DNA of 32,748 bases. Origin: Spirochaetales bacterium UBA4629. Its GTDB lineage: Bacteria > Spirochaetota > Spirochaetia > Sphaerochaetales > Sphaerochaetaceae. Numbering within the stretch: position 1 is the stretch's first letter; every line of letters starts with the position of its first letter. The stretch covers positions 3,868-36,615 of the forward strand of contig DHMZ01000030.1 in NCBI GenBank assembly GCA_002406055.1. Reading direction: 5' to 3'. The position numbers and the translations under genes were made by a program. Positions 21,689-27,953 of this stretch are shown piece after piece. Below the pieces are notes generated by a model. It saw only the letters and a program-made list of their open reading frames with translations. It made no database searches and was not told the origin of the DNA.

Positions 21689-23325
21689 TAGATTACAACG
21701 ACCTCTTTTCTTCCTTCGTATGCTTTATCTCTCTTACTCTTAACATCTTCATCCATAAGATAATCATCGAATCTCTCAATCTTGTCGATAATTCCCTTTG
21801 GAGTAAATTCAATGATACGGTTAGCAAGGCTATCTACAAACTGATGGTCATGAGAATTAAAGAGAAGAACACCCTTAAAATCAATAAGACCATTGTTTAA
21901 TGCCTGAATAGATTCCAAATCAAGATGAGATGTTGGCTCATCAAAAATCATGCAGTTAGCACCTTCTAGCATCATCTTTGCTAAAACAACTCTAACTCTT
22001 TCTCCACCAGATAGTACTCCGCAATCTTTTAAAGCTTCATCACCGCTAAAGAGCATTCTTCCAAGGAAAGAACGAACATAATTATCATCATCTTCCTTAC
22101 TAAATTGCTGAAGATACTCTGTCATTGTCATGCCAGGACCAAACATAGTAGAGTTATCTTTAGGAAAATAAGAAAGAGATGTAGTTACACCCCAAGTATA
22201 GGAACCTTCATCTGGTTCCATCTCACCACTAATAATCTGAAAAAGAACTGTCTTTGCGTAGTGATTAGGACCAACAAAGGCAACTTTATCCCCTGGGTTA
22301 ATAACAAGAGATAGATTATCTAAAACCTTAGTTCCATCAATTGTCTTACTTATGTTCTTAATTTCAAGAACATTCTTTCCAATCTCTCTATTAGGTTTGA
22401 AAGCAACATATGGGAATCGACGAGAAGATGGCTTAATATCATCAATAGTAAGCTTATCGATAAGCTTCTTTCTGCTTGTTGCCTGCTTTGCTTTTGCAAC
22501 ATTTGAACTAAAGCGCTGGATAAACTCTTTTAATTCAGCAATCTTATCTTCCCTTCTCTTCTTTTCATCTTTCATTTGCTTTAATGCAAGTTGAGATGAC
22601 ATATACCAGAAGTCGTAGTTACCTACATATAACTGGATCTTTCCATAGTCAATATCACAAATATGTGTACAAACAGTGTTCAAGAAGTGTCTGTCGTGAG
22701 AAACAACGATGACAGTGTTATTAAAATTTTCAAGATAATCTTCTAACCAGTGAATAGACTCTAAATCAAGGTGGTTAGTTGGCTCATCGAGAAGAAGAAT
22801 ATCTGGATTACCAAATAAAGATTGTGCAAGAAGAACTCTGACTTTGAGATTATCTTCGATTTCGCTCATCTTTTTTTCATGGAGAGGAACAGGAATGCCT
22901 AGTCCATCAAGCATCTGTGATGCATTTGCTTCTGCTTCCCAACCGCCAAGCTCACTAAACTCACCTTCAAGTTCTGCAGCTCTAATTCCATCTTCTTCAG
23001 TAAAATCATCTTTACTATAAATAGCATCACGTTCTTTCATAACATCATATAGATGTTTGTAACCCATTATTACTGTATCAATAACGCGATAATCATTATA
23101 TTGGAAGTGATCCTGTTTTAGAGTAGCTAGTCTCTCTCCAGGAGTAATAATAATCTCACCTGTATCTGGTTCAATTTCACCAGAAAGTATCTTTAAAAAA
23201 GTAGATTTACCGGCACCATTAGCACCAATAATTCCGTAACAGTTTCCAGGTGTAAACTTTAAATTTACCTCTTTGAATAAGACCTGTGTTCCATATGAAA
23301 GAGAAACATTGGAAGCTGTAATCAT
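21688..23325 (-). CDS. ABC-F family ATPase (YbiT-like)
   Basis: 545 residues, two ATP-binding domains and no membrane segments: a ribosome-associated ABC-F protein rather than a transporter. Domain 1 has Walker A GANGAGKST and Walker B LLLDEPTNHLD, but its signature reads MSEIEDNLKVRVLLAQ instead of LSGGE. A charged linker (about 245-310) follows. Domain 2 has a degenerate P-loop GPNHYAKT, an intact LSGGERVRV signature and FDEPTSHLD. Both deviations recur in YbiT-type members as I recall them, so they are probably family traits. ATG at 23325 with AGGAGG at 23331-23336. Only 15 bp separate it from the tRNA-Glu terminator. Confidence 0.93.
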   Translation of the reverse strand: MITASNVSLSYGTQVLFKEVNLKFTPGNCYGIIGANGAGKSTFLKILSGEIEPDTGEIIITPGERLATLKQDHFQYNDYRVIDTVIMGYKHLYDVMKERDAIYSKDDFTEEDGIRAAELEGEFSELGGWEAEANASQMLDGLGIPVPLHEKKMSEIEDNLKVRVLLAQSLFGNPDILLLDEPTNHLDLESIHWLEDYLENFNNTVIVVSHDRHFLNTVCTHICDIDYGKIQLYVGNYDFWYMSSQLALKQMKDEKKRREDKIAELKEFIQRFSSNVAKAKQATSRKKLIDKLTIDDIKPSSRRFPYVAFKPNREIGKNVLEIKNISKTIDGTKVLDNLSLVINPGDKVAFVGPNHYAKTVLFQIISGEMEPDEGSYTWGVTTSLSYFPKDNSTMFGPGMTMTEYLQQFSKEDDDNYVRSFLGRMLFSGDEALKDCGVLSGGERVRVVLAKMMLEGANCMIFDEPTSHLDLESIQALNNGLIDFKGVLLFNSHDHQFVDSLANRIIEFTPKGIIDKIERFDDYLMDEDVKSKRDKAYEGRKEVVVI

Positions 23326-23340
23326 CTAATCCTCCTAGCA

Positions 23341-23369
23341 AAATAAAAGGCAACGATTCTACGTTGCCT
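23341..23369 (-). terminator. Intrinsic terminator after tRNA-Gln/tRNA-Glu
   Basis: Minus strand: perfect 8-bp stem AGGCAACG / CGTTGCCT, 6-nt loop, then TTTTATTT. It ends 5 nt before the ABC-F ribosome-binding site. Confidence 0.85.
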
Positions 23370-23375
23370 AAAGTA

Positions 23376-23447
23376 TAGTCCCTAGCAGAATCGAACTGCT
23401 ATTTAGAGACTGAGAATCTCCCGTCCTAACCGTTAGACGAAGGGACC
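23376..23447 (-). tRNA. tRNA-Glu (anticodon CTC)
   Basis: 72 nt. Acceptor GGTCCCT with AGGGACT (G-U at the end), D-arm TCTAACGGTTAGGA, anticodon loop TTCTCAG, T-arm AGCAGTTCGATTCTGCT. Reads GAG. CCA not encoded. Confidence 0.93.
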
Positions 23448-23452
23448 GAATA

Positions 23453-23523
23453 CTGGGATGGAGGGATTTGAACCCCCAAAGGCAGAACCAGAATCTGCAG
23501 TGTTACCATTACACTACATCCCA
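23453..23523 (-). tRNA. tRNA-Gln (anticodon CTG)
   Basis: 71 nt. Acceptor TGGGATG with CATCCCA, anticodon stem GCAGA/TCTGC around TTCTGGT, discriminator G. Lies 5 nt upstream of tRNA-Glu in the same unit. CCA not encoded. Confidence 0.93.
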
Positions 23524-23540
23524 AAATAACGACAAGAAAA

Positions 23541-23569
23541 ACAATAAAGAAAAATCTATAAAGTTGCAA
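23541..23569 (-). promoter_or_regulatory. Sigma-70 promoter of tRNA-Gln/tRNA-Glu
   Basis: Minus-strand -35 TTGCAA (23564-23569), 17-bp spacer, -10 TATTGT (23541-23546). Predicted start about 11 nt before tRNA-Gln. Confidence 0.55.
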
Positions 23570-23604
23570 TACCTTTTCAGAAAATACTTACAACAAATAG
23601 TGCT

Positions 23605-24618
23605 CTACCTATTCTTAAATGCAGACACTCTTGCATATGCAGATAGGCTATCGTTATCTCTATTTCCATCCATAAGATATCTGTATCCTAATCCTGCAAT
23701 CATAGCACCATTATCTGTACAAAGCTTTAAAGATGGGAAAGTTACTGTGTAACCACCCTTCTCTAACTCCTTAAGTTCCTTTCTTAAAAGTGAATTTGCA
23801 GCGACACCACCACCAGCACTTACTCTTTTTAAGCCAGTATCTTTAAGAGCAAGTTTTACTCTCTTCATCAAAATGCCAACAGCTTGGCGCTGGAAAGATG
23901 CTGCTATGTTTTCTATTGTATCCTCACACCCTGGACTTTTAAACTGATCCTTTTGGTTTATAACAGCTGTCTTTAAGCCAGAATATGACATATCATATGG
24001 ATGAGTTGAACGATCAAGAGTAGGACCTGGGAACAAAAAGCTATTAGGATCGCCACTCTTACTCAATCTATCAATTACAACGCCACCTGGGAAACCCATA
24101 TCATAGAACTTTGCAACCTTATCAAAAGCTTCCCCGATTGCATCATCAATAGTTGTTCCTAAAACATCAACATCATTGTAGTTATTGACTTTACAAATAA
24201 CTGTATGCCCACCTGAAACAAGAACTCCTAAATATGGATATTCAAGAGGATTTTCGATTTGAGAGGCGTAAAGATGAGCTCTTATATGATCAATTCCAAC
24301 ATATGGTATAGATAGTGTTTCAGCAAAACCTTTAGCAAAGTTAACGCCAACAAGAAGAGAGCCAAGTAAGCCAGGACGATTAGTAACAGCAACAGCATCT
24401 AAATCTTCTTTTTTAAGACCTGCTTGGGCGATAGCTGCAGAAACAACTTGAGCTATCCACTCTGTATGTAAGCGAGATGCAAGTTCAGGGACAACTCCTT
24501 GATAAGGTTTATGCAGTTCAATCTGTGTTGCAATAACATTACTAAGAATCTCTCTGCCGTCTTTAACAATTGCAGCAGAGCATTCATCACAACTTGTTTC
24601 TATTCCAAGAACAATCAT
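23605..24618 (-). CDS. tsaD: tRNA N6-threonylcarbamoyladenosine synthase subunit TsaD
   Basis: Transfers the threonylcarbamoyl group from its AMP adduct to A37 of tRNAs reading ANN codons, with TsaB and TsaE. 337 residues. GIETSCDEC (5-13), the metal ligands H111 and H115 in DHIRAHLYA, LVSGGHT (134-140) and TDNGAMIAGLG near the end fit the family. ATG at 24618 overlaps the preceding small gene by ATGA. Last gene of the leftward cluster that begins at or above tRNA-Thr. It modifies the class of tRNA (Thr, ANN) encoded at the head of this cluster, which may be coincidence. Confidence 0.97.
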   Translation of the reverse strand: MIVLGIETSCDECSAAIVKDGREILSNVIATQIELHKPYQGVVPELASRLHTEWIAQVVSAAIAQAGLKKEDLDAVAVTNRPGLLGSLLVGVNFAKGFAETLSIPYVGIDHIRAHLYASQIENPLEYPYLGVLVSGGHTVICKVNNYNDVDVLGTTIDDAIGEAFDKVAKFYDMGFPGGVVIDRLSKSGDPNSFLFPGPTLDRSTHPYDMSYSGLKTAVINQKDQFKSPGCEDTIENIAASFQRQAVGILMKRVKLALKDTGLKRVSAGGGVAANSLLRKELKELEKGGYTVTFPSLKLCTDNGAMIAGLGYRYLMDGNRDNDSLSAYARVSAFKNR

Positions 24619-24842
24619 AGCTCAATCTCTTCTTCTATAAAATCACCATAATCTACGCCAATTATCCGCGAAATCTCGCTTTCAGATAATCCTGATTCAA
24701 ATAAATAATCAAAGACCTTCTTATTCCACGTAACACCGATTTGTGCTCCATTTTTCTTTGATTTATCAATTATATAGCATAACTGACTACTACCATCTCT
24801 CAAAGATGATATTTCAGTTGGATCTAGTTTAATCTCTTCCAT
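24615..24842 (-). CDS. Small hypothetical protein, 75 residues
   Basis: Not recognised. The ATG at 24842 is chosen because GAGG lies 8 nt upstream; longer versions add a hydrophobic stretch with no ribosome-binding site. Acidic, with a C-terminal segment LSESEISRIIGVDYGDFIEEE that could form a helix-turn-helix-like pair. It overlaps tsaD by 4 nt (ATGA) and follows the PARG-like gene by 53 nt, so it is probably translated, with tsaD coupled to it. Confidence 0.65.
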   Translation of the reverse strand: MEEIKLDPTEISSLRDGSSQLCYIIDKSKKNGAQIGVTWNKKVFDYLFESGLSESEISRIIGVDYGDFIEEEIEL

Positions 24843-24895
24843 TAATTTAGCCTCATAAGTAATATAGCTTAAAAAGAAAAAATAAAGAATAAAAA

Positions 24896-25702
24896 TCAAA
24901 AAGTTTCTTTTTTAAGAGCTTCTTTGAAAGCTAAATAATTTCTATCATCGCTACGAGAAGTATATATTGCAAATTCAATCGTTTCAAAATCAAATAAATA
25001 TTCTTTTAAGATAGAAAAGAAAAGTGAAGAAACTATCTCTGGTGGATTATAAAAAGCACCACAGCCAAATGCACCAAGGATAGCAATATCTGTCTTTTTG
25101 TATTTAAGAATGGAGTAAATCCTTCTTATTCTCTTTTCAAGAATACTAGTTAGTTCTTTTCTATCATAGTTATAGATATTTCTTAAATTTGGAGCTGCAA
25201 TTGTAAGTACATCTACACTATACCATTTATTTTTATCGAGTAATTCCATCTTTGAATCGTCAGATTTAAATACTGTAACAGAAGGTGTGTAGATTGCATC
25301 ATCATTATAGAAATAAGAATTACAATTTCGATGGGGCTTATAGAATGAATTAAAAATACCTTCATCGGTAAGATTCATATACAGTGTAGATATTCTACAT
25401 AACGATTCTTCCTGTGCGCTAGAACCATTTAAAACACCACCGCCAGGATTTCTAAAGGAAGCAAAGTTTAATACTGTTACTCTTTTCTCTTTATAATTCG
25501 ATGCAGCTTCAAGTGTTCTCTTATTTGAAACTATAACATCACACTTTTTATTAAAACGCTGAGTTTCAACAGGAAGAATAAAGTCGCTAAGTATTCGCTC
25601 TTCATTTTTCTTAGAATTATTAATTGAAGAAACAAGATCACAATCCTCTTTGCATAGTCTTAAAGTATCGTTAAAAACACTTACATTATAATCTCTAGAC
25701 AT
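24896..25702 (-). CDS. Bacterial PARG-like macrodomain protein (TIGR02452 / DUF2263)
   Basis: 268 residues from the ATG at 25702. The catalytic signature NPGGGVLNGSSAQEESL carries the GGG (87-89) and the QEE pair (97-99) of poly(ADP-ribose) glycohydrolases. The later IYTPSVTVFK and LGAFGCGAFYNPPE segments match microbial PARG-type macrodomains. It probably removes ADP-ribose from proteins or nucleic acids; the natural substrate is unknown and no ADP-ribosyltransferase is visible nearby. A longer frame from a TTG at 25720 would start inside tRNA-Thr and is unlikely. The ATG is only 12 nt past the tRNA end with no clear Shine-Dalgarno, so its mRNA may be produced by tRNA 3' processing. Confidence 0.88.
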   Translation of the reverse strand: MSRDYNVSVFNDTLRLCKEDCDLVSSINNSKKNEERILSDFILPVETQRFNKKCDVIVSNKRTLEAASNYKEKRVTVLNFASFRNPGGGVLNGSSAQEESLCRISTLYMNLTDEGIFNSFYKPHRNCNSYFYNDDAIYTPSVTVFKSDDSKMELLDKNKWYSVDVLTIAAPNLRNIYNYDRKELTSILEKRIRRIYSILKYKKTDIAILGAFGCGAFYNPPEIVSSLFFSILKEYLFDFETIEFAIYTSRSDDRNYLAFKEALKKETF

Positions 25703-25714
25703 ATTGATTTCTAA

Positions 25715-25787
25715 AGCCAAAAATGGGAATCGAACCCATGACCTACACTTTACGAGGGTGTCGCTCTACCAACTGAGCTATTTTGGC
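25715..25787 (-). tRNA. tRNA-Thr (anticodon CGT)
   Basis: 73 nt. Acceptor GCCAAAA with TTTTGGC, D-arm GCTCAGTTGGTAGAGC, anticodon loop CTCGTAA closed by a C-A mismatch, T-arm ATGGGTTCGATTCCCAT. Reads ACG. CCA not encoded. No terminator follows before the PARG-like gene. Confidence 0.93.
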
Positions 25788-25795
25788 ATATGGAA

Positions 25796-25824
25796 AATAT
25801 ACTCCTTTTTTGAAAATTTGACAG
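25796..25824 (-). promoter_or_regulatory. Candidate promoter of tRNA-Thr
   Basis: Minus-strand -35 CTGTCA (25819-25824), 17-bp spacer, -10 TATATT (25796-25801), with the start expected about 2 nt before the tRNA. Confidence 0.4.
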
Positions 25825-25830
25825 TAAGTT

Positions 25831-26634
25831 TTATTCTTTTGAAACAAAATAGATAATTAAAAGTCCCGCAACAAAGCTTAATAATGAGAATAAAATCTCA
25901 ATTCCAGCTGGAAGAGATGGAAATACCTGTGGTAGTGAACCAATTAAAAAGCCAAGTATTATTGGAAAAGTAATCTGAGGAAAAGACTCCATAGATTTTT
26001 TTAATAGGCCAGAAAGCAAGAATACGCCAACTACAATGCCTACAGAAAGTGGTATTAATGGAAGAATTTCTAAGTTTGATAGATGACCAATAAGGCTTTC
26101 ATAGAGACCTAAAACAACAAGTAAATATGTAAAAGAAATACCCGGTAAAACAAATCCAATAGAGACAAGAACTCCACAAATAAATTGTGACAAGAAGCTA
26201 CTCTCCCCTAGAGATACGATATCTTCTGGAATAAAACTAATTAGTGTTACTATCGCAATACCAAGTATTATGAAAAAAGCATCATACCAATTGCTTTTAT
26301 TAAGTTGACTCTTTTTTATAATCATTGGTATAGAGCCCACAATTGCACCAAGAAAGAAGAACATTACTATTATGTAATAATTCTTCAATAGAAAAGAAAG
26401 TACAGGAGATGCAGAGAAAGCACCAATAAGACCACAGCCTCCTGTTAATAGAAGAAAGAGAAAAGCTCTCTTAAAATCTTTTGTCAAAAGTAATGGAACA
26501 GATGCAATAATCCTATCGTAGATACCAAAAACCATAGCCATTGAGCCCCCAGAAATCCCAGGAACTGTCATTGATGCACCAGTAATGTAGGACCTAATGG
26601 CAACATTAATTAAATCTTTCTTTTTTTCGTCCAT
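25831..26634 (-). CDS. DUF368 membrane protein, undecaprenyl-phosphate translocase family (PopT-like)
   Basis: 267 residues from the ATG at 26634, almost wholly hydrophobic with about eight predicted membrane segments. The two family motifs VPGISGGSMA (near residue 23) and VLPGISFTYLL (about 160) form the inverted repeat of DUF368. Members have been shown to help return undecaprenyl phosphate across the inner membrane, recycling the lipid carrier for peptidoglycan and other polymers. A longer frame from TTG at 26652 lacks support. No obvious Shine-Dalgarno precedes the ATG. No terminator separates it from tRNA-Thr 43 bp downstream, so readthrough is possible. Confidence 0.9.
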   Translation of the reverse strand: MDEKKKDLINVAIRSYITGASMTVPGISGGSMAMVFGIYDRIIASVPLLLTKDFKRAFLFLLLTGGCGLIGAFSASPVLSFLLKNYYIIVMFFFLGAIVGSIPMIIKKSQLNKSNWYDAFFIILGIAIVTLISFIPEDIVSLGESSFLSQFICGVLVSIGFVLPGISFTYLLVVLGLYESLIGHLSNLEILPLIPLSVGIVVGVFLLSGLLKKSMESFPQITFPIILGFLIGSLPQVFPSLPAGIEILFSLLSFVAGLLIIYFVSKE

Positions 26635-26713
26635 GGTTATAAATATACACAATACTTGATTATCAATTCTATAGTTTCACTCTTTGTGCATAAAACTAAT
26701 TGATATATGATTC

Positions 26714-26800
26714 TTTCTGCATATTTTTTTTAATTTCATATGCAGATTTCTGACTAAAATACTTTTTTTCTGCATATAAAACATTATAATAATATGCAGA
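26714..26800 (+). promoter_or_regulatory. Fic promoter with paired palindromic operator-like sites
   Basis: Two copies of TCTGCATAT...ATATGCAGA: arms at 26716-26724 and 26738-26746 (13-bp gap), and at 26769-26777 and 26792-26800 (14-bp gap). The copies are 53-54 bp apart, about five helical turns. A perfect -10 TATAAT lies at 26785-26790 between the arms of the second copy; no good -35 is seen. The last arm covers the expected start site. Confidence 0.65.
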
Positions 26801-26814
26801 AAAGGTCATATTAT

Positions 26815-27870
26815 ATGAGAAAATTTGATTACTCTTTTTTAGATAATGGTTTATTACCTGCAAATCTTGTTTCGATATCTTCAAACATATATTCGTTAAA
26901 GGCTTTAACAAATATAAAAAAAGATGAATTTATACCAGTTTTTTCAGAACTTGAAAAAATTGCACAAGTTCAGTCAATTAAGAGTTCAAATGCTATTGAG
27001 GGAATAGTAACTACTGATGATCGTATTGCTGCAATTATAAATGAAAATAGTGCACCATTAAATCATAATGAAGCAGAAATAGCTGGATATCGTGATGCTT
27101 TAAAAAGAATCCATCTAGATTACAAATATTTAGACTTTAATCAAGATGACATATTAGGTTTGCATAGAATAATGATGAGCTATTTGGGAAATAATTATGG
27201 TGGACAATACAAAACTGAAGATAATGTAATTTTAGAAATAGATGCAGAAGGATTACGTCATATTAGTTTCCGTCCAACATATGCAAAAGATACTCCAAAA
27301 GCAATGGAACAACTAGAGCTTGCATATTATGAGGCAAAACAAAACTCAAATATTAACAAGTTGCTTTTAATTCCATGTGTTATTTTAGATTTTCTTTGTA
27401 TACATCCTTTTAACGATGGAAATGGAAGAATATCTCGTTTACTTTCATTGTTACTTCTTTATAAAAATGGATTTGATGTTGGAAAGTATATTTCATTTGA
27501 AGAGCAAATAAATATAAATAAATCATATTATTATGATGCACTTGCTCAATCATCAAAAGAATGGGAAAGAGGAGTAAATTCTTATTTCCCATTTATCGAT
27601 AACTTTCTTTATACATTATACAGATGCTACGATGAATTAAATAAAAGATTTGATGTACTAAACAACAAAAAGATCAATAAAAAGAATCGAATTGAAGCTG
27701 CTGTTTTGAATAGTCTATCACCTCTATCTAAAAGAGAAATTTGTGATATTCTTCCTGATGTTAGTCCCACAACAGTTGAAGCGATTCTTGGATCGATGTT
27801 AAAAGCAGGTTTAATTATAAAAATTGGATCTGGACGAACAACACGCTATAAAAAAAATAATCTTTTATGA
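26815..27870 (+). CDS. Fic-domain protein with N-terminal inhibitory motif and C-terminal winged helix
   Basis: Fic proteins transfer AMP (or another nucleotide moiety) from a nucleotide to target proteins. 351 residues from the ATG at 26815, which has AAGG 9 nt upstream; an upstream ATG at 26794 lies in the operator and lacks a ribosome-binding site. The catalytic loop HPFNDGNGR is at 197-205. An upstream SxxxEG motif (SNAIEG, glutamate at 62) is the alpha-inhibitory signature of self-regulated class II Fic proteins. The C-terminus (about 285-351) reads as a winged helix (LSKREICDILPDVSPTTVEAIL). It might bind the palindromes upstream, giving autoregulation. No separate antitoxin gene is seen. 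Confidence 0.93.
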   Translation: MRKFDYSFLDNGLLPANLVSISSNIYSLKALTNIKKDEFIPVFSELEKIAQVQSIKSSNAIEGIVTTDDRIAAIINENSAPLNHNEAEIAGYRDALKRIHLDYKYLDFNQDDILGLHRIMMSYLGNNYGGQYKTEDNVILEIDAEGLRHISFRPTYAKDTPKAMEQLELAYYEAKQNSNINKLLLIPCVILDFLCIHPFNDGNGRISRLLSLLLLYKNGFDVGKYISFEEQININKSYYYDALAQSSKEWERGVNSYFPFIDNFLYTLYRCYDELNKRFDVLNNKKINKKNRIEAAVLNSLSPLSKREICDILPDVSPTTVEAILGSMLKAGLIIKIGSGRTTRYKKNNLL

Positions 27871-27905
27871 TCTATTCTTCTTTATAACGAAAAAAACAAG
27901 AAAAG

Positions 27906-27939
27906 AAATACGGTGAGTTAACAAGACCCACCGTATTTT
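27906..27939. terminator. Bidirectional terminator between fic and ppdK
   Basis: Perfect 10-bp stem AAATACGGTG / CACCGTATTT with a 13-nt loop. Rightward it is followed by a short T-run; leftward by CTTTTCTTGTTTTTT. Fifteen bp from the ppdK stop. Confidence 0.75.
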
Positions 27940-27953
27940 CTTAAGTAATAATC

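Noticed and set aside
21688..23325. Degenerate P-loop and signature as a sign of a broken ABC-F gene
   Set aside because: The frame is intact and the same deviations occur in YbiT-type ABC-F proteins as I recall them, so they look like family traits.
25703..25720. TTG start extending the PARG-like protein into tRNA-Thr
   Set aside because: It would place codons inside the tRNA acceptor stem and lacks a ribosome-binding site.
26696..26911. 71-residue minus-strand frame over the fic promoter
   Set aside because: Covers the palindromic operator and fic N-terminus antisense; no ribosome-binding site.
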